From assembly GCF_001424835.1 (NCBI RefSeq), contig NZ_LMCQ01000025.1:190544-254543 (forward strand): a stretch of 64,000 nt of DNA, in the 5' to 3' direction. Of this stretch, positions 1 through 9,194 are shown one piece after another. How positions within the stretch are numbered: position 1 is the first letter of the stretch; each line of letters begins with the position of its first letter. Under the pieces are notes generated by a model. It searched no databases. It was given only the letters and a program-made list of their open reading frames with translations, and was not told the origin of the DNA. Made by a program: the position numbers and the translations under genes. The DNA is from Variovorax sp. Root318D1 (GTDB taxonomy: Bacteria > Pseudomonadota > Gammaproteobacteria > Burkholderiales > Burkholderiaceae_C).

Positions 1-256
1 CAGCTGCGAGCCCTGATCCGCGAAACCCTGCGCTCCTCGGCGCATACAGAGGGGCGGGGAATCCACACGGGCCTTTGCTTCGCTCGGCCACCAGGCCACC
101 GCGGCGCTGCGCGCCGCGGTGGTTGGGATGGTTATTGGCGTGGGCTTCGGTATTGGCTGTTGGTCTTGGGGCCGAGCGAGAGCGAAGGCTGCCCGCTCCC
201 ACCCCTTCTGTATGCGCCGAGGAGCGCAGATGCAGGCGGGATCAGGGCCGCAGCTG
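1..256. repeat. Nested inverted repeat, gene-free
   Basis: The arms 1-54 and 202-256 are imperfect reverse complements sharing the core CTCCTCGGCGCATACAGA. Weaker complementarity continues inward (about 55-101 against 155-201). Near the centre a perfect 12-bp hairpin, CCACCGCGGCGC / GCGCCGCGGTGG, lies at 96-107 and 111-122. The small open frames here lack ribosome sites and family resemblance, so I see no gene. The left arm touches the window edge and may continue outside. It looks like a dispersed intergenic repeat; that it recurs elsewhere in the genome is inference. Confidence 0.7.
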
Positions 257-348
257 TTTGAGCGAAGCGAGTTCTGCGGACCCCCGCCGGAATCGAGCAC
301 CGCAGGCTGCCCGTAGCGCAGCGAAGGGACGCAGACAGTAGGGGTCGC

Positions 349-385
349 CTTTCTTTGCTTACTTTCTTTGGCGAAGCAAAGAAAG
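349..385. repeat. 12-bp inverted repeat downstream of thiC
   Basis: CTTTCTTTGCTT at 349-360 is the exact reverse complement of AAGCAAAGAAAG at 374-385, with a 13-nt loop. It lies about 40 bp beyond the thiC stop. There is no clean U-run on the thiC strand, so a terminator role is possible but not shown. I recall closely similar AAGCAAAGAAAGT hairpins as frequent intergenic repeats in Comamonadaceae and Xanthomonadaceae genomes. Confidence 0.6.
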
Positions 386-395
386 TGAGTCGCCC

Positions 396-414
396 GCCGG
401 GGCGAGACCCGGCC
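396..414. repeat. Hairpin core shared with 16555-16573
   Basis: GCCGGGGCGAGACCCGGCC differs at one base from the core of the hairpin at 16555-16573 (GAGAC here, GACAC there). Both copies are intergenic and both can fold back on themselves, which suggests a repeat family scattered in this genome. Confidence 0.55.
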
Positions 415-424
415 CCGGGAAAAA

Positions 425-2311
<1,887 letters not shown>

Positions 2312-2410
2312 GCGGGGCACTCCTTGTTGAGGGAAAGGGTGCTCCGCAATCGCTCGGTGGACTTTGGGCCGCCACGGTGGGTGGGTGGCGGGACCGGAGT
2401 CAGGGAGTGC

Positions 2411-2499
2411 AGCTCTTCTTACGCCGGTATGACCCGGATCAAGTTCGCGGGTCGGCACTTGCCATCTCAGCACGCCACATGCGTGCACCCCGGAGCGGG
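2411..2499 (-). promoter_or_regulatory. TPP riboswitch (THI element)
   Basis: Read on the minus strand, the leader shows the hallmark segments in order: CCGGGGTGC, then GTGCTGAGA, then GAACTTGATCCGGGT, then ATACCGGCGTAAG. Short outer strands GCTC and GAGC can close P1. The aptamer ends about 100 nt before the thiC ATG, as expected for a TPP sensor. I did not resolve the expression platform; no obvious U-run terminator is seen, so control of translation initiation is more likely (inference). Confidence 0.95.
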
Positions 2500-2503
2500 G
2501 CCT

Positions 2504-2532
2504 ATTGTGCGGGCCGAGGCCCGGTGCGTCAA
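2504..2532 (-). promoter_or_regulatory. Sigma-70-type promoter for thiC
   Basis: On the minus strand TTGACG (2532-2527) and CACAAT (2509-2504) are separated by exactly 17 bp. Transcription would start near 2497, right at the 5' edge of the TPP aptamer. The -35 box overlaps the last codons of the upstream YchJ-like gene. Confidence 0.7.
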
Positions 2533-2957
2533 CCGGGGGTCTGCACGTCGCCCTCGAGGTAGAACCAGCGGTCCCCCTCGCGCACGAAGCGGCTGCGCTC
2601 GTGCAGGCGCGTCGCGGTGCCGGTGCTGCTGCGCTGGCGGGCGACGAACTCGACCTCGGCGTGGTCGGCATCGAGCACCGAACGCGAGCGGATGTCGAGC
2701 CCGAGCCATTTCACGCCGGGTTCGAACTCGATCGAGGCCGGGCGCGTCGACGGATGCCAGGTGGCGAGCAGGTAGGGGCCGCGCTCCAGGACGAAGGCCG
2801 AATAGCGCGAACGCATCAGCGATTCGGCGTCGGGCGCGGGCGTGCCCTCGAAATCGTCGAGGTAGCGGCCGCAGCACAGGGCGTAGCCGATGGGTTTGTC
2901 CCGGCGGTCGGTGCGGCCGCAGGGGCAAGGTCCGGTGGTGGGATCGGTGGCACTCAT
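2529..2957 (-). CDS. YchJ-like SEC-C/UPF0225 protein
   Basis: This 142-residue protein starts with an SEC-C-type zinc-binding region (PCPCGR near residue 9, then ALCCGRY about 15 residues later). A compact NTF2-like domain follows, with MRSRYSAFVLERGPYL and RSRFVREGDRWFYLEG, the usual YchJ architecture and length. The biochemical role of the family is unknown. The ATG at 2957 is immediately followed by MSATDPTTGPCPCG. It is divergent from the LuxR-type gene, whose start lies about 135 bp away. Confidence 0.85.
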   Translation of the reverse strand: MSATDPTTGPCPCGRTDRRDKPIGYALCCGRYLDDFEGTPAPDAESLMRSRYSAFVLERGPYLLATWHPSTRPASIEFEPGVKWLGLDIRSRSVLDADHAEVEFVARQRSSTGTATRLHERSRFVREGDRWFYLEGDVQTPG

Positions 2958-3093
2958 GAAGCCCCTATTGGAACACCTCGGAGGCCCTTCCTCCGATGGG
3001 GCAAGCCCTGCGGCCGCATCCGGAGATACTCGCTTGGCGCAGCGCTTGCTAGACGCTAGCCTTCTTTGGCATACCCACAGAGCAAAGGCGGCG

Positions 3094-3828
3094 ATGTACC
3101 TGACGGGCTCCGAACAGCAGGCGTTGCGCGGCGTTTTCACGCTGCTGGCGCAAGACCGCGGCGAAAGCGACATCCGCGAGCGCCTGGGCTGGGCGCTGCT
3201 CGACCTGCTGCGTGCGGACCAGTTCGCCTCCTTCGTGTGGAACGCCGAAAGCGGCCGCTTCGATGGGCGGGTGGCGCTGAACATGGACCCTGCCAACCTC
3301 GACCGCTATGGCGAATGGCACCAGCACCACGACCCGATCACCTTTGTGCTGCAGTCGCACCGTCGCGCCACGCGGGTGACCGACGTGATGCCGCAGCGCG
3401 AACTGATGCGCACCGAGTTCTTCACCGACTTTCTTTCGCGCGACGGGCTGCATTGGGGCATGAACCTGCATGCCTTCGAGGGCAGCCGTGCGTTGGGCGA
3501 TCTGCGCATCTGGCGGCGCAAGGGGCGCGGAGATTTTGGCGACCACGAGAAGGCGCTGCTCGACCTGATCGAGCCGGCGTTCATCGGCGCGTTGCAGCGC
3601 GCGCAGCGCACGGCGGCCGCCGTGCCTATGCCCGCTGAAGCGGCGTGGGCGGCATTGAGCACGCGAGAAAAGGATGTGGCGCGGGCCGTGTGCGAAGGCC
3701 TCACCGACAAGGAGATCGCGCGTCGCATGGCCGTGAGCGTGCCGACGGTGCGCACCTACCTGCGTCGCACCTTCGACAAGCTCGGCATCGAGCGACGGTC
3801 GGCACTGGCCGGCCTGGTCAAGCGCTGA
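3094..3828 (+). CDS. LuxR-family transcriptional regulator
   Basis: The 244-residue protein ends in a LuxR/FixJ helix-turn-helix (about residues 175-240: LSTREKDVARAVCEGLTDKE, then RRMAVSVPTVRTYL). The N-terminal half has no recognisable receiver or autoinducer domain, though WHQHHDPITF and the length resemble the LuxR-solo/PAS-like sensor class. I chose ATG 3094 because an AAAGG precedes it; ATG at 2956 in the same frame would overlap the divergent ychJ-like start. The target is unknown; its 3' end faces the amidase gene 15 bp away. Confidence 0.8.
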   Translation: MYLTGSEQQALRGVFTLLAQDRGESDIRERLGWALLDLLRADQFASFVWNAESGRFDGRVALNMDPANLDRYGEWHQHHDPITFVLQSHRRATRVTDVMPQRELMRTEFFTDFLSRDGLHWGMNLHAFEGSRALGDLRIWRRKGRGDFGDHEKALLDLIEPAFIGALQRAQRTAAAVPMPAEAAWAALSTREKDVARAVCEGLTDKEIARRMAVSVPTVRTYLRRTFDKLGIERRSALAGLVKR

Positions 3829-3843
3829 CCGTCCAAAAAAGGT

Positions 3844-5361
3844 CTATTTCGTCTTGGGCGCAGGCAGGCGCCCCAGAACGCCTTCCACCGCGATCCCGAC
3901 GGCGAGCAGCTTGCGGTCGCTGCCGGCCGGTCCGTCGAGTTCCAGCCCCACCGGCAGCCCGCTTTCCGCACCCAAGCCCGATGGCAACTGCACGCCCGGA
4001 ATTCCGGCGTTGCTGCCGGGGTCTGTGTTCTGGATCAGCGCGCCGAAGTTCTCGGGACTGCTGGCCTCGGCCCCGGCCGGCAATGCCACGCGCGGCACCG
4101 TCGGGAATACGAGCGCATCGAGCCTGTTCTTTGCGAAGGTGTCGCGATAGAGTTTCTGCAATGCGGGCCGTGCCACGCGCATGGCATTGTCGTAGGCCGG
4201 CCTGGCATCGACCACTCCGTTTGGCGCGGGCAGCTTGCGCGGAATCACGAAGGTTTCGAACGTGCCCTTGACGTCGGGGCTTGCGATGCCGGCCGCGAGC
4301 TGCGCAATGTCAATGCCGGTGCGGTACTTCGCAAGGTAGGCCACCATGTCGTCGTGCGCCTCGTAGAGTGCCAGCGGAAAGCCGATGGCGCCGTTGAGTT
4401 CCATGAGCTTCGGCATCTCGACGTCCACCAGCGTGACGCCGGCCGCGCGCAGCTTGGCCAGTGCTGCATCGGTGGCGCCGCGCGTGTCCGCGTCGAGGTT
4501 TGCGTAGAAGGCCGGCACCACGCCGAGCCGCACCCGCTTGAGGTCGGCGGGCTTGAGCGGCGAGCCGCCTGCGATCACGCGATCGAGCAGCGCGACGTCA
4601 GCCATCGACTGCGCCATCGGTCCAGCCGTGTCGCGCGTGTGCGAGATCGGCGCGATGCCCTGCTGCGAATAGCGCCCCATGGTCGGCCGCAGCGATGCGC
4701 AGCCATTGAACGCACACGGAATGCGCACCGATCCGCCCGTGTCGGTGCCCAGCGCGGCCGGCGCCATGCGCGCGCCTAGCGCCGCGCCATTGCCGGAAGA
4801 AGACCCGCCCGCGATGCGGCTCGCGTCGTAGGCGTTGCGCACGCCGACTTCGGGGCCGCTCTGGAACGCGGGGTTGTAGCCACTGATCCCGAAGGCCAGC
4901 TCGTGCATGTTCGTCTTGCCGAGGATGACCGCGCCCGCCGCCCGAAGCTTGGCAACTACGGGGGCGTCCGTCCTCGGCACGAAGCCCTTGAGTGCAGGTG
5001 AGCCGGCCGTGGCAGGCAGGTCTTGCACCTGGATGTTGTCCTTGATGACCACCGGCAGACCGGCCAGCGGCTTGCAGGCGCCGCCGCGTTTGCGCTGTAC
5101 GTCGGCGGCGCGCGCGGCCTTCAGCGCGCCGGCTTCGTCGATCCTGATGAAGGCATTGAGGTTCTTGCCTGCATGGGCCTGTGCGATGTAGGCCGACACC
5201 AGTTGCTCGCTGCTTACGGTGCCCTCGCAGAGTTGCCGCACCGCATCGCTCGCAGTCAGCGTGGCGAGGTCCGGGGCGGCAGGTTGAGCTTGCGCGGACG
5301 AGCCCATGGCACCGAGGGACAGCAGGGCCAGGGCGAGGGGAACGGGTTTGAAATTGGACAT
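3844..5361 (-). CDS. Exported amidase (amidase-signature family)
   Basis: The protein belongs to the amidase-signature family of Ser-cisSer-Lys hydrolases. The triad is readable: Lys107 in GLPVVIKDN, cis-Ser187 in GGSSSGNGA and nucleophile Ser211 in GTDTGGSVRIP. Residues 1-26 form a signal peptide ending SSAQAQ, so it should act in the periplasm, which is unusual for a family that is mostly cytoplasmic. At 505 residues it is normal length. The start at 5361 follows GGAGGT; a start 10 codons upstream is also open. The substrate (amide, aryl amide or peptide) cannot be told from sequence. It is 103 bp downstream of the acyl-CoA dehydrogenase on the same strand and may be cotranscribed. Confidence 0.88.
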   Translation of the reverse strand: MSNFKPVPLALALLSLGAMGSSAQAQPAAPDLATLTASDAVRQLCEGTVSSEQLVSAYIAQAHAGKNLNAFIRIDEAGALKAARAADVQRKRGGACKPLAGLPVVIKDNIQVQDLPATAGSPALKGFVPRTDAPVVAKLRAAGAVILGKTNMHELAFGISGYNPAFQSGPEVGVRNAYDASRIAGGSSSGNGAALGARMAPAALGTDTGGSVRIPCAFNGCASLRPTMGRYSQQGIAPISHTRDTAGPMAQSMADVALLDRVIAGGSPLKPADLKRVRLGVVPAFYANLDADTRGATDAALAKLRAAGVTLVDVEMPKLMELNGAIGFPLALYEAHDDMVAYLAKYRTGIDIAQLAAGIASPDVKGTFETFVIPRKLPAPNGVVDARPAYDNAMRVARPALQKLYRDTFAKNRLDALVFPTVPRVALPAGAEASSPENFGALIQNTDPGSNAGIPGVQLPSGLGAESGLPVGLELDGPAGSDRKLLAVGIAVEGVLGRLPAPKTK

Positions 5362-5464
5362 GGCAAAGACCTCCGACCAAGAGGCTGCCATGCTGCGCCG
5401 CCGGCCCTTTGCTGTCTGTCATCCAAACCGATGACACCGAGGCGCCCGCGGCGCCCGCGCCCGC

Positions 5465-6595
5465 TCACGCCAACGCGCGCTGGATCAGCAGTTTCTGGAT
5501 GTCCGAGGTGCCTTCGTAGATCTGGCACACGCGCACGTCGCGGTAGATGCGTTCCAGAGGAAAGTCGTTCACGTAACCGTAGCCGCCCAGCGTCTGGATG
5601 GCCGCGCTGCAGACGCGCTCGGCCATTTCGCTTGCGAACAGCTTGGCCATGGCGGCCTCCTTGAGGCAGGGCCGGCCGGCGTCGCGCAAGCTCGCTGCAT
5701 GCCAGATCAGCTGGCGCGCGGCTTCGAGTTGCGTGGCGCATTCGGCCAGCCTGAAACCGACCGCCTGCTGCTCGAAGATCGAACCGCCAAAGGCCTGCCG
5801 CTCCTTGGCATAGGCCAGCGCCACGTCGAAGGCACTGCGCGCCATGCCCACGCTCTGCGCCGCAATGCCGATGCGCCCGCCCTCGAGCGCGCCCAACGCG
5901 ATCTTGTAGCCCTCGCCTTCGGCACCGATGAGGTTTTCCGCCGGGATGCGGCAGCCGTCGAAGTTGATCTGCGCGGTGTCGCTGCTGTGCTGGCCCAGCT
6001 TGTCCTCGAGCCGCGCCACGCTGTAGCCGGGCGCATTGGTGGGCACGATGAACGCGCTCATGCCTCGCTTGCCCGCGCCCTTGTCGGTCACCGCGATGAC
6101 GATGGCGACCTGGCCGTTCTTGCCGCTGGTGATGAACTGCTTCACGCCATCGATCACATAGCCGTCACCGTCCTTGCGCGCCGTGGTGCGCAGGCTCGAT
6201 GCATCGCTGCCGGCCTGCGGCTCGGTGAGGCAGAAGGCGCCGAGCATCTGCCCCTGCGCGAGCGGTTCGAGCCACTGCTTCTTCTGCTGCGCGTTGCCGT
6301 AGCGCATGAGGATCGCGTTGACTGGGCAGTTGGTCACACTGATGGCCGTGCTAGTGCCGCCGTCGCCGGCGGCGATTTCTTCCAGCACCAGCGCGAGCGT
6401 GAGGTAGTCCAGGCCCGCGCCGCCATGCTCCTCGGGCACGCAGATGCCGTAGGCGCCGAGCGCCGCCAGGCCCTGGTGCGCTTCCTTGGGAAAGCTGTGC
6501 TCGCGGTCCCATGTCGGGGCGTTGGGCCAGAGTTCGGCTTGAGAGAAATCGCGCACCGCGTCGCGGATGGCTTCTTGATCGGCACTGAGCAGCAT
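5465..6595 (-). CDS. Acyl-CoA dehydrogenase
   Basis: A 376-residue FAD-dependent acyl-CoA dehydrogenase. It shows the N-terminal helical domain, the flavin-contact signature CLTEPQAGSDAS, FITSGKNGQVA, and the C-terminal YEGTSDIQKLLIQRAL that holds the catalytic glutamate of the short/medium-chain class. That glutamate separates it from the isovaleryl-CoA dehydrogenase at 18934-20106. It probably oxidises short-chain or branched acyl-CoA and passes electrons to ETF. AGGAG precedes the ATG at 6595. The peptidase gene lies 26 bp upstream on the same strand, so the two may share an mRNA. Confidence 0.93.
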   Translation of the reverse strand: MLLSADQEAIRDAVRDFSQAELWPNAPTWDREHSFPKEAHQGLAALGAYGICVPEEHGGAGLDYLTLALVLEEIAAGDGGTSTAISVTNCPVNAILMRYGNAQQKKQWLEPLAQGQMLGAFCLTEPQAGSDASSLRTTARKDGDGYVIDGVKQFITSGKNGQVAIVIAVTDKGAGKRGMSAFIVPTNAPGYSVARLEDKLGQHSSDTAQINFDGCRIPAENLIGAEGEGYKIALGALEGGRIGIAAQSVGMARSAFDVALAYAKERQAFGGSIFEQQAVGFRLAECATQLEAARQLIWHAASLRDAGRPCLKEAAMAKLFASEMAERVCSAAIQTLGGYGYVNDFPLERIYRDVRVCQIYEGTSDIQKLLIQRALA

Positions 6596-6621
6596 GGCGT
6601 GTCTCCTGTCTTTCTTGCTTG

Positions 6622-7872
6622 TTACTTGCCTGCGCCCAGATCCATGATCATGCGTGCGGCCATGTACAGGCGCCTTGGAATGGCGCTGATGTCGACATAC
6701 TCGGCCTTGTCGCTGTGATAGCCGAAGCCCGGCAGGCCCAGGCTCTCGATCACCGGCTTGCCCGAAAGCGCCGCATAGGCCGCGTCGGTGCCGCCGCCGG
6801 TGCGCTCTTCCACACCCAGCGTGCCGCCGGCTTCCTTGTAGAAGGCCACGGCCTTTTCGACGAGCTTCTTGCCGCCTTCGCCGGCATTGAAGGCCGGGCG
6901 GCCGCGCGTGACCACCACCTTCACGTCCGCTTCGGGCAGCTTCTTCTGCTGCGCCTTTTCTTCGAGCGTCTTCATTGCGGCGTCGAAGTCCTCGTTGCGC
7001 GCATAGCGCACGTCGGCGTTCAAGGTCGCGCTCGCGGGGATGATGTTGGAGACGTTGCCCGCCTTGGCAATGGTCCAGTTGAAGCGCAGGTGCTTCGCCT
7101 TGTCGTCGATGCTCATGGTGCGCAGCACGAGGTCCGACGCCTCGACCAGGGCGTTGACGCCCAGCTCGGGCGCGGCGCCCGCATGCGAAGCCTTGCCGGT
7201 GATGTTGACCTGCACATAGGCGATGCCCGAAGTGCCGAGCGACAGCTTCTCGTCGCCTGCGCTCGTGGGTTCGAACGACAGCACGTAGTCGGCCTGCTTG
7301 GCTTCTTCCTGGATCAGGTCGCGCGAGCCGAAGGAGCCTTTTTCCTCGTCGGTGTTGAAGAGCACGGTGATGGTGCCGTAGTCGCGCACGCCGTAGTCCT
7401 TGAGCAGCTTCAGCGTGTGCAGGATGACGGCATTGCCGCCCTTGTCGTCTGCAATGCCCGGGCCATAGGCCTTGGTGCCTTCGATGCGGAACGGCGCCTT
7501 CGCGAGCGTGCCCTTGGGGTACACGGTGTCCATGTGCGACATCAGCAGCAGGTTCTTGCCGCCGCGGCCCTTGAGCTTGCCCACGATGTTGTCGCCCGCC
7601 ACGAGACTGGTGGACTTGCTGCGCGTGACGGTGAAGCCCAGGTTCTTGAGCTCGCCTTCCAGGAAGTTGCCGGCGGCTGCAATGCCTTCGGCGTCCTCCG
7701 TGCCGGTTTCAATGTTGACCAGCTGCTCCAACGTCTTTAGCACCGCGGGCTGTGCATCGGTGGCCGCTTGGAAAAGCACGTTGTCGCGCTTCTGCGCCCA
7801 GCCGGCGGCGGGCGCCAGCAAAGCGCCAGCGAGCAGGGCCGCCATGACGGTACGTTGGTTGAATGGGCGCAT
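6622..7872 (-). CDS. Glutamate carboxypeptidase, glucarpidase (CPG2)-like
   Basis: An exported zinc-dependent M20 peptidase of 416 residues that removes C-terminal glutamate from folates and related N-acyl glutamates. The predicted ligands are His113, Asp142, Glu177, Glu201 and His386, with catalytic base Glu176. Each sits one position after the number I recall for carboxypeptidase G2, and long stretches (VNIETGT, GPGIADDKGGNAVILHTLKL, ERTGGGTDAAYAALSGKP) match CPG2 from memory. Residues 1-26 are a signal peptide ending AAGWA before QKRDN. The ATG at 7872 follows GGGAGA. A strong terminator separates it from the thiolase, so it has its own promoter. Periplasmic folate or pteroate scavenging is the likely role. 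Confidence 0.95.
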   Translation of the reverse strand: MRPFNQRTVMAALLAGALLAPAAGWAQKRDNVLFQAATDAQPAVLKTLEQLVNIETGTEDAEGIAAAGNFLEGELKNLGFTVTRSKSTSLVAGDNIVGKLKGRGGKNLLLMSHMDTVYPKGTLAKAPFRIEGTKAYGPGIADDKGGNAVILHTLKLLKDYGVRDYGTITVLFNTDEEKGSFGSRDLIQEEAKQADYVLSFEPTSAGDEKLSLGTSGIAYVQVNITGKASHAGAAPELGVNALVEASDLVLRTMSIDDKAKHLRFNWTIAKAGNVSNIIPASATLNADVRYARNEDFDAAMKTLEEKAQQKKLPEADVKVVVTRGRPAFNAGEGGKKLVEKAVAFYKEAGGTLGVEERTGGGTDAAYAALSGKPVIESLGLPGFGYHSDKAEYVDISAIPRRLYMAARMIMDLGAGK

Positions 7873-7902
7873 GAACAATCTCCCGCGGGTGCAATAGTCG
7901 TT

Positions 7903-7936
7903 AAAAAAAACACGAAGCGCCCGGACTGGGGCGCTT
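7903..7936 (-). terminator. Intrinsic terminator after the thiolase gene
   Basis: On the minus strand AAGCGCCC-CAGTCC-GGGCGCTT forms a perfect 8-bp stem and is followed after four bases by eight consecutive T. It ends the thiolase transcript and isolates the peptidase gene downstream. Confidence 0.9.
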
Positions 7937-7952
7937 GTGGCGGTTGTTTTAA

Positions 7953-9137
7953 TCAGATCAGCTCGAGTGCGACAGCCGTACCTTCGCCGCCACCGATGCA
8001 CAGCGTGGCCACGCCGCGCTTCTTGCCGCGCGCCTTCAGCGCATGAATCAGCGTGACCATGATGCGCGCGCCGCTGGCGCCGATCGGGTGGCCCAGCGCA
8101 CAGGCGCCGCCGTTCACGTTGACGATGCCGTGCGACACGTCGAGCTCGTGCATCAGCGCCATCGGCACCACCGCGAACGCTTCGTTCACTTCCCACAGGT
8201 CCACGTCCCTGACGGTCCAGCCGGTCTTCTTGAACAGCTTGGCGACCGCGCCCACGGGTGCGGTGGAGAACCACTCGGGCTGCTGCGCATGCGTGGCATG
8301 GCCGACGATGCGAGCGATGGGCTTGGCGCCGATCTTCTTCGCGTGCGACTCGGTCATCATCACCAGCGCCGCGGCACCGTCGTTGATCGACGAGCTCGAT
8401 GCGGCGGTGATAGTGCCGTTCTCTTTCTTGAACGCGGGCTTGAGCGTGGCGATCTTGTCGAGCTTGACCTTGCCCGGGCCTTCGTCGATGGAGATGACGG
8501 TATCGCCGCCGCGGCCCTTCACGGTGACGGGCGTGATCTCGTCCTTGAATGCCCCGGATTCGGTTGCGGCCTTGGCGCGCTCGACGCTCGCAATGGCGAA
8601 CGCATCTTGCTGCTCGCGCGTGAACTTGTACTTGGCGGCACAGTCCTCGCCGAAGGTACCCATCGAGCGGCCCGGCTGGTAGGCGTCTTCGAGGCCGTCG
8701 AGCATCATGTGGTCGAAGATGCGGTCATGGCCCATGCGGTAGCCGCCACGGCCCTTGAGCATGAGGTAGGGCGCATTGGTCATGCTTTCCATGCCGCCAG
8801 CCACCATCACGTCGTGCGTGCCAGCCAAGAGCAGGTCGTGCGAGAGCATGGCGGCCTTCATGGCCGAGCCGCACATCTTGCTGAGCGTGACCGCGCCCGC
8901 GCTGTCGGGCAGGCCGCCCTTGTAGGCTGCTTGGCGCGCAGGGGCCTGGCCCTGGCCGGCCATGAGGCAGTTGCCGAACAGCACTTCGCCCACGCTGTCA
9001 GGTGCAATGCCGGCGCGCTCCACTGCGGCCTTGATGGCGGCGCCGCCGAGGTCGTGCGCCGAGAGGGAAGAAAAGTCGCCCTGGAAGCTCCCCATGGGAG
9101 TGCGGGCGGCGCCGACGATGACGATGGATTCAGGCAT
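7953..9137 (-). CDS. Acetyl-CoA C-acetyltransferase (thiolase)
   Basis: A biosynthetic-type thiolase of 394 residues that condenses or cleaves acetoacetyl-CoA. The nucleophile is Cys89 (LSKMCGSAMKAA), His350 sits in CALGHPIGASG, and Cys380 is in the C-terminal CIGGGEGTA motif. The start at 9137 follows GAAGGAGATCTCC. It could feed polyhydroxybutyrate synthesis (a phasin gene lies at 46475-46990), acetoacetyl-CoA breakdown from leucine, or isoleucine degradation. The phaA and atoB/bktB branches cannot be separated by eye. It is 57 bp downstream of aceK on the same strand and closes the liuR-can-aceK-thiolase run at a clear terminator. Confidence 0.93.
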   Translation of the reverse strand: MPESIVIVGAARTPMGSFQGDFSSLSAHDLGGAAIKAAVERAGIAPDSVGEVLFGNCLMAGQGQAPARQAAYKGGLPDSAGAVTLSKMCGSAMKAAMLSHDLLLAGTHDVMVAGGMESMTNAPYLMLKGRGGYRMGHDRIFDHMMLDGLEDAYQPGRSMGTFGEDCAAKYKFTREQQDAFAIASVERAKAATESGAFKDEITPVTVKGRGGDTVISIDEGPGKVKLDKIATLKPAFKKENGTITAASSSSINDGAAALVMMTESHAKKIGAKPIARIVGHATHAQQPEWFSTAPVGAVAKLFKKTGWTVRDVDLWEVNEAFAVVPMALMHELDVSHGIVNVNGGACALGHPIGASGARIMVTLIHALKARGKKRGVATLCIGGGEGTAVALELI

Positions 9138-9194
9138 GGAGATCTCCTTCGGAAGTGGAAAGTAGAAAGTGGTCTTCGTGGACCGGGGACTCAA

